A stretch of DNA of 5,297 nt, taken from positions 1 to 5,297 of the forward strand of contig JBNJEM010000566.1 in assembly GCA_051745935.1 (NCBI GenBank), read 5' to 3'. A model generated the notes under the pieces. The model saw nothing but the letters and a program-made list of their open reading frames with translations. It ran no database searches and was not told where the DNA came from. Below are positions 1-5,279 of the stretch, one piece after another; position 1 is the stretch's first letter, and every line of letters starts with the position of its first letter. The translations under genes and the position numbers were made by a program. Source of the DNA: JBNJEM01 sp051745935 (GTDB taxonomy: Bacteria; Planctomycetota; Planctomycetia; Pirellulales; Pirellulaceae).

Positions 1-52
1 CTCACGAAATGTGAGATCTTCAAACAACCGCAAAAAGACATTTATGCGCTGT

Positions 53-80
53 AAAAGACGGGCCTGGAGACCCGTCCTAC
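53..80 (-). terminator. Terminator-like hairpin, left copy of a 28-bp repeat
   Basis: Read on the minus strand, GACGGG and CCCGTC form a stem. With the inner U-G, C-G and U-A pairs it reaches about eight pairs before a short loop closes it (or nine on paper), and it is followed at once by TTTT. This is the layout of an intrinsic terminator for transcripts coming from the minus-strand genes to the right. The same 28 bases occur exactly, in inverted orientation, at 5232-5259, so this is also a repeat. On this copy only, AAAGACGG (54-61) can instead pair with CCGTCTTT (82-89), giving an alternative, mutually exclusive fold. From memory, similar sequences are dispersed in planctomycete genomes, but I could not check that. 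Confidence 0.5.
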
Positions 81-200
81 GCCGTCTTTATGCAACAAGA
101 GGGTGTAGCACCACTGCCCTGCTGTATTGCGGGCAGCAGCCGGAATGACGAGTCCAGCTTCCGGGGCCCGCCTCGCGAAGTACACGACGCCGGATGTTCC

Positions 201-224
201 GAGTGTTCCTCCGAGTGTTCCTCC
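201..224. repeat. 12-bp perfect tandem duplication
   Basis: The unit GAGTGTTCCTCC occurs twice in a row, and a degenerate partial unit (GATGTTCC) lies just before it. It falls in non-coding sequence. The period is a multiple of three, so open frames crossing it show repeated residues, but nothing else suggests coding. It is most simply a replication-slippage product. Confidence 0.7.
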
Positions 225-351
225 GTCAAGGCGAAACCTGGTCGGTGTCGTTGGCCGTTTGCTTTTGGTGATCGACGATTCTCCCACCAAACAACACGGT
301 CCGCATGTCGACCGAAGGACGGCTGGGCAAACTGGACCGCGAATGTCACGC

Positions 352-1234
352 TCACTCTCGGCGCGCGGCCCAAATGGCCCGGTGATCGGTGGTCCGTCCG
401 TGCCCGTCAAAACGGCCGTGAATGAAGCCGCGACTCCCGATGTAGGCGGGAATCCGGCGCGGTCTGCCTTGCACGGCCGCTTCCAACGCCAGGAGGGCCA
501 GCGGCGCGTCGGAATTGAAGTTTGCATACCGGTGTTCGGTACTGGTGAGAAAGAACCCGTGGTGAAAGCGGGCTTCGATCATCCGGTCGGCAAGGCGGCG
601 CGTCGCATCGAGCAGCTCGGGCCGCGGAGTCATTTGGTAAAGTTCGAGCATCGCGAAAATCAACTCGGGAGTCGGTTCAGGCGTTTCGGGACACAGCGCC
701 GTCTCGCCGCCGGGCTCCGCGCCGATCTCCCCCAATCCCAGTCCGCGGGCCATGTCGCGGGCGGTCTGCCACAACAAGTCACGCCCCGTCAGCCGGGAGG
801 CGCGCAAATAGGCCGCCAGGTGCGCCGGCGTCGCGGCGTTGGGACGGTAGGGATCCCCTCGGTTTCCCCTCCCGTAGCCGGTGCGGGGAATTGTTAATCC
901 GGTCACATCGGTACCGTCCGCCCACATGGGTCGGAAATGATTCGACTCGGCATCGTACGCGTATCGCGCATGAGCTTCGAGATGATCGGCCGCGTCCCGT
1001 ACAAATACCTCCGCGTCGTCGCCAATCCATTCGGCGAGAAACAACTGCATGAGCGCATAGCGAGGGAACCCGCCGCTGATCGACCACACCCAAGCTTCCC
1101 GCGCGACCAGCATGCCGTTGGCGGCGACCTTGGCCCCGGTTGCGGGGTTGTTTCACGAAGGTGTTCTTTCTCAAGGCGGGGATTACGTATCGTTTCGTCC
1201 ACGGCCCGAGCGTGAAACGCGCCGAGGCGACGGC
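352..1234 (-). pseudogene. C-terminal remnant of a polysaccharide-lyase-like protein (possibly pectate lyase), frameshifted
   Basis: The longest intact frame (1113 down to 352) gives 253 residues that look like real protein: AREAWVWSISGGFPRYALM, AEWIGD, a helical middle part, then HRYANFNSDAPLALLALEAA and GFIHGRFDGHGRTTD near the end. The style (paired helices, an LALLALEAA block, GR-rich tail) resembles alpha/alpha-barrel pectate lyases; I favour a PL2-like family but this is recall, not a search. The candidate start at 1113 has no ribosome binding site, and protein-like sequence continues upstream in frame (NPATGAKVAANG) until a TGA at 1153-1155. One frame over, 1234 to about 1150 reads as plausible protein (ASARFTLGPWTKRYVIPALR) up to a TAA at 1235-1237. 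The best explanation is a gene that lost its 5' part and suffered a frameshift near 1150. It lies just downstream of the DUF6807 gene on the same strand, as in a former operon. If translated from 1113 it would lack a signal peptide. An alternative is a sequencing or assembly error, but that would not explain the second stop. Confidence 0.6.
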
Positions 1235-1261
1235 TTACGGAACGAGATCCTAGCGGTTGGG

Positions 1262-2260
1262 TCACGGGCCGGTCTCGGCGTAATCGCGGTAGTGTTGAGC
1301 GATTTGGGCTTTCCGCGGGTCGCCCTGGTGGAACAGGAAGCGATAGCGAAAGGTCACTTTTTCACCGGTGGGAATGGTCATGTCGCCGGTCCCCGGGGGC
1401 TTTCCCTCGAAGGCGTTCAAGCCGAAGGGGTTGGCGCCGATATAGCCGTAGTGCCTCGCCATCCAATGGGTCGGATGGCGAGGATTAGCGGGGTGATCGA
1501 AGATCGCGATGCCCACCACCTTATCGTTGATCGTGCCCCAGTAGTCGATCCAATCGGCGCGTTTGCCCCATACATCGCGTCCGCGCACCCCTTCGCTGGT
1601 GACCGCCTGGCCGTTGGCGGTGGTCACGCCCCGCCCCGGGGCGTTTTCCAGACGGAGGTTGGGATGGGTGCGGATTGCCATCGTCCCTTCCTTGCTGTCG
1701 CCGAAGGTGACCGGGCCCTGAGAGGCTTCGATCGTGATCTCCCAGTCGATCACCCGGGCCGACCCCAGGGCCTTGAAGCCGAGAGTGCGGGTGTCGGTGA
1801 AAATCACCTTGCCGTCGCCGTGCACCCACTTATTCGCCGCGCGGATCACCCCACGAGCTCCGCCGCTTTGAACCTCGAGCAACTGGTCGTGGACACACCT
1901 GCCGGCACTGGATCTCGTGGACCAGAAGTCGAGGTCGTTGATCGGCTTGTGGGCGAACCAGAGGGATTTGTGATGCGGGTGGTCGTCGGCCTCGCCGGCC
2001 ACGTCGGTCCGCATCGGATAGTTGCGGGTCATTCCAATCCCGTGCGGCCCGATGACGGGATACAGAATCGGCTTCTCATGCCCACGGAACACGTATTCGG
2101 TGAACAGCTCGCCGCCGATCAGCACGCGACAGCGGGTGTCCTGTTTCTCGATGGTAACCCGATTGGCCGGCGCGACGGACGCGTCGTCGCCAAAAGCGGC
2201 ATGACCGCCCACCAGGGTGACAAGCAGTGCGAGCCCTAGGTTGAATGTTGCACGTCGCAT
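1262..2260 (-). CDS. Secreted DUF6807 family protein (annotated in databases as PmoA-like)
   Basis: A 332-residue protein with a signal peptide: MRR, then a hydrophobic stretch to about residue 19 and a likely cut near AAFG at 21-24. The family motifs are visible in order: DDHPHHKSLWFAH (92-104), DFW (111-113), IDWEITI (171-177), KEGTMAIRTHP (190-200), GKRADWIDYWG (232-242), and the signature FDHPANPRHPTHW with ARHYGYIGANPFG (254-280), ending in an FRYRFLFHQGD block (304-314). This matches DUF6807, often labelled 'methane oxygenase PmoA', a misleading name because these proteins are not known methane oxidisers. Members are common in planctomycete and Bacteroidota carbohydrate loci; the reaction is not established. 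The conserved histidines and aspartates could bind metal or sugar, which is inference. I chose the ATG at 2258-2260 over an upstream GTG because GGAG at 2266-2269 sits five bases before it and the signal peptide starts there. Length and both ends look complete. It is followed by the lyase-like remnant. Confidence 0.88.
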   Translation of the reverse strand: MRRATFNLGLALLVTLVGGHAAFGDDASVAPANRVTIEKQDTRCRVLIGGELFTEYVFRGHEKPILYPVIGPHGIGMTRNYPMRTDVAGEADDHPHHKSLWFAHKPINDLDFWSTRSSAGRCVHDQLLEVQSGGARGVIRAANKWVHGDGKVIFTDTRTLGFKALGSARVIDWEITIEASQGPVTFGDSKEGTMAIRTHPNLRLENAPGRGVTTANGQAVTSEGVRGRDVWGKRADWIDYWGTINDKVVGIAIFDHPANPRHPTHWMARHYGYIGANPFGLNAFEGKPPGTGDMTIPTGEKVTFRYRFLFHQGDPRKAQIAQHYRDYAETGP

Positions 2261-2265
2261 GATTT

Positions 2266-2270
2266 CTCCT
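2266..2270 (-). promoter_or_regulatory. Ribosome binding site of the DUF6807 gene
   Basis: Minus-strand AGGAG lies five bases before the ATG at 2260. It decides the start: the GTG at 2275 would add five residues before the signal peptide and would bury this site inside the coding region. Confidence 0.75.
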
Positions 2271-2282
2271 TCCACGAATCCC

Positions 2283-2430
2283 CTACGGTGTCAGCGTCTC
2301 CCGTTTGATCCTCTCCCAAGCCCGGTAGGCCCGCTCGAGTTTGCCGGAAATGTCGCCGCTTTGCGTGTAGCCCATGGTGCCCAGCGGGCCCTGATGGTCG
2401 ATCTCCCGGCGCGTGCGGGCCCGGGGGCAC
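2283..2430 (-). pseudogene. Possible 3' end of a lost minus-strand gene
   Basis: The minus-strand frame ending at the TAG at 2283-2285 finishes with GYTQSGDISGKLERAYRAWERIKRETLTP-like sequence (given here only as its parts GYTQSGDISGKLERAY and RAWERIKRE). It is amphipathic, helix-forming and uses GC-ending codons, as real planctomycete proteins do. The residues before about 2400 (arginine- and proline-rich) do not look like protein, so the left edge of any real coding sequence is uncertain. The stop is 22 bases from the DUF6807 start, a normal operon spacing. I do not recognise the family. It could also be a chance frame. Confidence 0.25.
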
Positions 2431-2493
2431 CATGTCGAAGCTGCTTTCGCCGGGGATCGCGCTGAATACTGATGCACTAAACGACTGCTAACT

Positions 2494-2522
2494 ATTATAC
2501 TTCAGGCGGTTGGATTTGTCCG
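2494..2522 (-). promoter_or_regulatory. Sigma-70-like promoter candidate for the minus-strand genes
   Basis: On the minus strand CGGACA (2522 to 2517) is followed after 17 bases by a perfect TATAAT (2499 to 2494). The -35 matches TTGACA at four of six positions, and spacing is ideal. It points toward the DUF6807 gene, 234 bases away, across the putative remnant at 2283-2430. It overlaps the left edge of repeat copy A. The equivalent bases in copy B are TATACA and CGGAAA, so the signal is not conserved between copies, and in GC-rich DNA a chance match is possible. Confidence 0.3.
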
Positions 2523-2599
2523 CGTGGAAGGCTGCCCGACGCAAGCCGTCCTCCCGTTTGTGGGACTCGCGGCGGACACAGTCATCCGCGACCGGTATA
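2501..2599 (+). repeat. 99-bp direct repeat, copy A
   Basis: Aligned by eye with 2903-3001 at a constant offset of 402 bases, with 91 of 99 bases identical and no gaps. TATACTTC occurs at both edges (2496-2503 and 2596-2603), exactly 100 bases apart, so the unit starts and ends with TATA. Its interior has a 7-bp inverted repeat (TGTCCGC at 2517-2523, GCGGACA at 2572-2578). The plus strand stays open across the copy (AVGFVRVEGCPTQAVLP). I do not recognise the repeat family. It may be a small non-autonomous element with TATA ends, or a duplicated gene fragment. Confidence 0.85.
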
Positions 2600-2632
2600 C
2601 TTCTTGGTTACTGAACGGCCCATGCGGTGTGA

Positions 2633-2818
2633 TTCCTTTCCGCCCGCCCGGGAGCCAAATCGGGTTTGATAGGTACCATGGGCTCATCCGCGGCGGGCGT
2701 GGGCGACTGGAAGGGCCATCGTGTTGAAAGACGGATGCTGGGCCTGTACAATCTTGCCGAAGATCGGACCGAACGGCAAACGGTCACGAAAAAGCCCTGG
2801 ATCGCGGCAGGGCCATGA
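2633..2818 (+). pseudogene. Remnant of a sulfatase C-terminus
   Basis: From 2702 the plus strand reads GDWKGHRVERRMLGLYNLAEDRTE, here split as GDWKGHRVERR and LGLYNLAEDRTERQ, then a TGA at 2816-2818. This matches the C-terminal hallmark of sulfatases, in which a GDWK strand is followed by an L-Y-N/D-L...D...E element. The intact sulfatase downstream has GDWKLLQNDP and LELYNLKDDPFEQ at residues 386-411. The frame is open upstream only to 2633, with no start codon context and no other sulfatase motifs. It therefore looks like the tail of an older, different sulfatase gene. It lies between the two 99-bp copies. The match is short, so confidence is moderate. Confidence 0.5.
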
Positions 2819-2902
2819 AGGCGGTGCTGGCATCGGCCAGCGCTCGCGGTGGTGTCACGGCCCGGTCCCGACAACAAGGATGACGCCGCGACCATTGTAT
2901 AT

Positions 2903-3001
2903 TTCAGGCGGTTGGATTTTTCCGGGTGGAAGGCTGCCCGGCGCAAGCCGTCCTCCCGTCGGTCGGACTCGCGGCGAACAAAGTCATCCGCGACCGGTAT
3001 A
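2903..3001 (+). repeat. 99-bp direct repeat, copy B
   Basis: The second copy, 91/99 identical to 2501-2599. Its right edge carries a perfect TATAAT (2998-3003) reading toward the sulfatase, without a good -35 box. CCGCGACC occurs both just before it (2886-2893) and at its end (2988-2995), which suggests it derives from a tandem array with a period near 100 bases. The plus frame stays open through it and on to a TGA at 3073-3075 (AVGFFRVEGCPAQAVLPSV, then VIRDRYNEAAAEAATGQG), but there is no start codon. Confidence 0.85.
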
Positions 3002-3080
3002 ATGAAGCCGCTGCCGAAGCCGCCACCGGCCAAGGCCGGGAACAAAGCATGTGGGCTATCCCGAAGGCGACTTGAAGACT

Positions 3081-3123
3081 GCTCGCGGAACTCGCAAGAG
3101 TTCCGACTTTGCTGCTAACGAGC
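3081..3123 (+). other. Structured hairpin with GCAA tetraloop
   Basis: CGGAACTC (3086-3093) and GAGTTCCG (3098-3105) form a perfect 8-bp stem closed by GCAA, a GNRA-type tetraloop. Flanking GCTCG (3081-3085) and CGAGC (3119-3123) can form an outer 5-bp stem. There is no U-tract right after the stem, so it is not a standard terminator. It could be a small structured RNA, a leader element of the sulfatase mRNA or a dispersed repeat. I recall similar CGGAACTC-GCAA hairpins in planctomycete intergenic DNA but cannot confirm it. Confidence 0.5.
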
Positions 3124-3314
3124 GGGAGTCTTGCGACGTCCGCCGGGAGGCCGCGCCGAGACAAAAAACGCATGACAATGACTCGACTACCGCTCTTTGT
3201 GTTGTTCACCGGCTTAATCAATCCCCAATGTTGCCAAGCCACCGGGCGATCGCCGAATTTCGCCGCCACTGGGCGGTAGCGTGGAATTGTAGAACCCCTT
3301 CAAACAACTGAGAC

Positions 3315-3318
3315 GGAG
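3315..3318 (+). promoter_or_regulatory. Ribosome binding site of the sulfatase gene
   Basis: GGAG with a 7-base gap to the ATG at 3326. It supports this start, which also places a signal peptide at the N-terminus. Confidence 0.75.
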
Positions 3319-3325
3319 TACTAAC

Positions 3326-4699
3326 ATGAGAATCATTCTTGCCTGCTTGGCCTTACAGTTGGTTTTCAGTCTTTCAAGTCACGGGGCGCCGCCGAACTTT
3401 CTCCTCATCTTCACCGACGACCACGGGTACGGCGATGTTTCGGCCCATGGCGAGTCGGACGTGCGGACGCCGAACATTGACCGGATCGCGGCCGAGGGGA
3501 TGTTGTTTACCACGATGCGGGCCAATTGCACCGTCTGCTCGCCGTCTCGGGCGGCACTGTTGACCGGCCGTTATGCCGATCGCGTCGGCGTGCCCGGCGT
3601 GATCCGCACGCGTCCGGAGAACTCGTGGGGCTACTTCGATCCGTCCGTGCCGACGCTCGCCGACGAGCTACGAGAGGCGGGGTATCACACGGCGATCGTG
3701 GGCAAATGGCATCTCGGGTTGGAATCGCCCAATACGCCCAACGAGCGGGGCTTCGATTTCTTCCATGGCTTTCTCGGTGACATGATGGACAGCTACATCA
3801 CCCACCGGCGCCAGGGCAACAACTACATGCGCCGCAATGAACGGATCATCGACCCGGACGGTCACGCCACCGATCTGTTCACCGACTGGGCCGCCGATTA
3901 TCTCCGCTCGCGGTCCAAGCAGACGGGGGAGCCGTTCTTTCTGTACCTCGCCTATAACGCGCCGCACTTTCCGATCGAGCCGCCGGACGAGTGGCTGGAC
4001 AAGGTCAAGGAACGCGCGCCGGGGTTGAGCGAAAAGCGGGCCAAGAACGTCGCGTTCATCGAGCATCTCGATCACGGCATCGGCCGCGTACTGGCCGCGC
4101 TGCAAGAGACCGGTCTCGACAAGAACACCGTGGTTGTGTTCACCTCCGACAACGGCGGCTCGCTGCGGCACGCCCAGAACAACGATCCCTGGCGCGACGG
4201 CAAGCAGAGCCATTACGATGGCGGACTGCGCGTGCCATTCATGGTTCGCTGGCCGGGGCGCGTCGAGCCCGGTTCGCGCTGTGATTACGCTGGCTTGGTG
4301 TTCGATGTGTTCCCCACCTTTCTCGAGCTGGCCGGTGAGCGGCCCGCCACGGACCTCGACGCAATGAGCCTGGTTCCACTGCTCGAAGGCGAGAAGATCA
4401 ACGCGCCTCGCGACTTATACTTCACTCGCCGGGAAGGGGGCCTAAGGTATGGCGGCAAAACCTACGAGGCGATCATTCGCGGCGATTGGAAACTGCTGCA
4501 AAACGACCCGTACAGCCCCCTGGAACTGTACAATCTCAAGGACGATCCGTTCGAGCAGCACAACCTTGCCGGAAAAAACAAGAAAGTCCTCAGACAACTC
4601 GCCAACGCTCTCCGCGGCCACATCCAGCGCGGCGGCGCGACCCCCTGGCAGAAACCGGTGCGACAAACAAGGCAGGCCGCATCGGACAGTTCGCCATAG
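3326..4699 (+). CDS. Secreted formylglycine-dependent sulfatase (S1 family)
   Basis: A 457-residue protein that hydrolyses sulfate esters, probably on a sulfated polysaccharide or oligosaccharide after export. The N-terminus is a signal peptide (MRIILACLALQLVFSLSSHG, cut near residue 20). All core S1 motifs are present: metal ligands D31 and D32 in TDDHGYGD; the CSPSRAALLTGR signature with C71, the cysteine converted to formylglycine, and R75; GKWHLG with K127 and H129; NAPHFP with H214; SDNGG with D275 and N276; and K293 in the RDGKQSHYDGGLRVP block. The C-terminal subdomain carries GDWKLL (386-391) and LYNLKDDPFEQHNL (401-414). Nothing essential is missing and the length is usual for the family. 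It resembles arylsulfatase A or GalNAc-6-sulfatase types, but I cannot assign substrate or subfamily. Its cysteine must be matured by a formylglycine-generating enzyme encoded elsewhere. It is transcribed away from the DUF6807 gene and stands alone, with over 500 bases of spacer downstream. Confidence 0.95.
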   Translation: MRIILACLALQLVFSLSSHGAPPNFLLIFTDDHGYGDVSAHGESDVRTPNIDRIAAEGMLFTTMRANCTVCSPSRAALLTGRYADRVGVPGVIRTRPENSWGYFDPSVPTLADELREAGYHTAIVGKWHLGLESPNTPNERGFDFFHGFLGDMMDSYITHRRQGNNYMRRNERIIDPDGHATDLFTDWAADYLRSRSKQTGEPFFLYLAYNAPHFPIEPPDEWLDKVKERAPGLSEKRAKNVAFIEHLDHGIGRVLAALQETGLDKNTVVVFTSDNGGSLRHAQNNDPWRDGKQSHYDGGLRVPFMVRWPGRVEPGSRCDYAGLVFDVFPTFLELAGERPATDLDAMSLVPLLEGEKINAPRDLYFTRREGGLRYGGKTYEAIIRGDWKLLQNDPYSPLELYNLKDDPFEQHNLAGKNKKVLRQLANALRGHIQRGGATPWQKPVRQTRQAASDSSP

Positions 4700-4911
4700 C
4701 GGCACGCCTCGGACTGGGCCCGCCGGCGGCGGCCCGTGATCCCCCGTGGATAACGGGTGGCATTGGGCCGTTTCTCTGGCTCCGCTGTTCCGCGTTTCGC
4801 CGGTCGGACACGCCGCTTTTTCTTTCCGGCAAGAGCCCCCGTAGATCCAAGACAATCCGAGACAATCGAGGAGCAGCAATCCCAAAAGCAATCGAAACGT
4901 CCACGAAGGGG

Positions 4912-4930
4912 GGGTGCATTGTTTGCATCC
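4912..4930 (+). other. Small hairpin, 7-bp stem
   Basis: GGGTGCA and TGCATCC pair over seven positions (one G-U) around the loop TTGTT. It sits in spacer DNA at the end of a G-run. No U-tract follows directly, although TTCTTTATTAG comes about seven bases later, so a terminator role for the sulfatase is possible but weak. Confidence 0.3.
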
Positions 4931-5012
4931 ACGCGGATTCTTTATTAGAATTCCGGTCAGTCGTCAGAGTAAGAGCGAGTACGCGCTATCAAACTCGAGG
5001 TGTGGTAACACG

Positions 5013-5207
5013 TTAGCCGTCTGAAGTCAGGAAACCGTCCCCGGAACGTTCATGCCGGCCCCGTGCCGCGAGCAGGGCCGCCGTCCGCGGGAAGAATCCA
5101 TGACGATTGAAACCCGCGGGGAAGCGGACCCTGGCTTTGCGGTTAAACAACGGTGTGTGACGGCCTGTGTGCGACCAGGACGCTCCCGTTCTGCTTCAGA
5201 CGGCTAA
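5013..5207. repeat. 195-bp segment bounded by a 14-bp perfect inverted repeat
   Basis: TTAGCCGTCTGAAG (5013-5026) recurs as its exact reverse complement at 5194-5207. Similarity extends inward with single gaps (CAG and AA) and outward as AACACGTTAG at the left against a right-hand CTAACGTT. Inside, CCGCGGG (5085-5091) can pair with CCCGCGG (5113-5119), and GTCCGC (5083-5088) can alternatively pair with GCGGAC (5124-5129). No gene is inside. The structure fits a miniature inverted-repeat element or a structured RNA. No target-site duplication is obvious. Confidence 0.5.
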
Positions 5208-5231
5208 ACCCTAACGTTGCAAACAGTATAT

Positions 5232-5259
5232 GTAGGACGGGTCTCCAGGCCCGTCTTTT
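5232..5259 (+). terminator. Terminator-like hairpin, right copy of the 28-bp repeat
   Basis: The exact reverse complement of 53-80. On the plus strand the GACGGG and CCCGTC arms, extended by U-G, C-G and U-A pairs, are followed by TTTT, as in an intrinsic terminator. It is over 500 bases past the sulfatase stop, so if it ends that transcript the 3' untranslated region is long. Confidence 0.5.
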
Positions 5260-5279
5260 CAAGTACGAAATCGTACTTG
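5260..5279. repeat. Perfect 20-base palindrome
   Basis: CAAGTACGA and TCGTACTTG are exact reverse complements separated by AA. It directly abuts the terminator-like repeat. It could be an operator for a dimeric regulator of a gene beyond the window edge, a second hairpin of the terminator, or part of a larger repeat. The window ends 18 bases later, so its context cannot be seen. Confidence 0.6.

Larger units (their letters stand above)
1..351. other. Non-coding stretch downstream of the minus-strand genes
   Basis: No convincing gene is present here. Open frames exist on both strands but have no ribosome binding site, no recognisable domain and low-complexity or biased composition. The stretch starts with a small inverted repeat (CTCAC-GAAAT-GTGAG, 1-15), then the terminator-like repeat at 53-80 and a 12-bp tandem duplication at 201-224. 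It lies between the stop of the lyase-like remnant (352-354) and the window edge. Confidence 0.6.
3002..3325. other. Intergenic leader region of the sulfatase gene
   Basis: No convincing gene. The frame starting at ATG 3051 is basic, cysteine- and arginine-scattered, and lacks a ribosome binding site. The stretch holds the structured hairpin at 3081-3123, a GGCGATCGCC palindrome (3245-3254) that is probably chance, and the sulfatase ribosome binding site. I see no strong promoter; the TATAAT at 2998-3003 is a weak candidate because it has no good -35 box and lies over 300 bases from the gene. Confidence 0.5.
4700..5231. other. Non-coding stretch downstream of the sulfatase
   Basis: No convincing gene. 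Frames on both strands either overlap the sulfatase as shadows or lack ribosome binding sites and protein-like composition. It holds a GC-rich hairpin just past the gene (GGGCC 4716-4720, GGCCC 4731-4735, no U-tract), a 10-bp-spaced GACAATC pair (4851-4857, 4861-4867), a run of seven G (4908-4914), a hairpin at 4912-4930 and the inverted-repeat-bounded segment 5013-5207. Confidence 0.55.

Noticed and set aside
77..527. Overlapping open frames on both strands in the left spacer
   Set aside because: They have no ribosome binding site, no domain and contain the 12-bp slippage repeat; they overlap the terminator-like repeat or the real remnant frame.
903..1265. Minus-strand frame starting at a GTG overlapping the DUF6807 stop
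   Set aside because: The overlap looks operon-like, but the translation is arginine- and serine-rich noise over the lyase-like frame.
1112..2239. Long plus-strand open frame (375 codons) opposite DUF6807
   Set aside because: It is the antisense shadow of a clearly recognisable family protein in GC-rich DNA; its translation has no family motifs.
2496..3003. CRISPR-like array from the 100-base repeats
   Set aside because: Only two copies, 99 bases each, 402 apart, with no cas genes; far from CRISPR repeat and spacer sizes.
3245..3254. GGCGATCGCC palindrome resembling the HIP1 motif of cyanobacteria
   Set aside because: It occurs once; in GC-rich DNA a single ten-base palindrome is expected by chance and nothing else suggests a cyanobacterium.
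2502..3269. Similar minus-strand peptides from both 99-bp copies (YRSRMT...AASPT)
   Set aside because: The peptides differ at about a fifth of residues from only eight base changes, so they show no sign of protein-level conservation and have no starts.
3668..4213. Minus-strand frame opposite the sulfatase
   Set aside because: Shadow of the sulfatase coding sequence, with no ribosome binding site or motifs.
4716..4735. GC-rich hairpin right after the sulfatase as its terminator
   Set aside because: The stem is short and no U-tract follows, so it does not meet the intrinsic terminator pattern.
4442..4932. Overlapping minus-strand frames across the sulfatase 3' end and spacer
   Set aside because: They are partly antisense to the sulfatase, biased in composition, and mutually overlapping in different frames.
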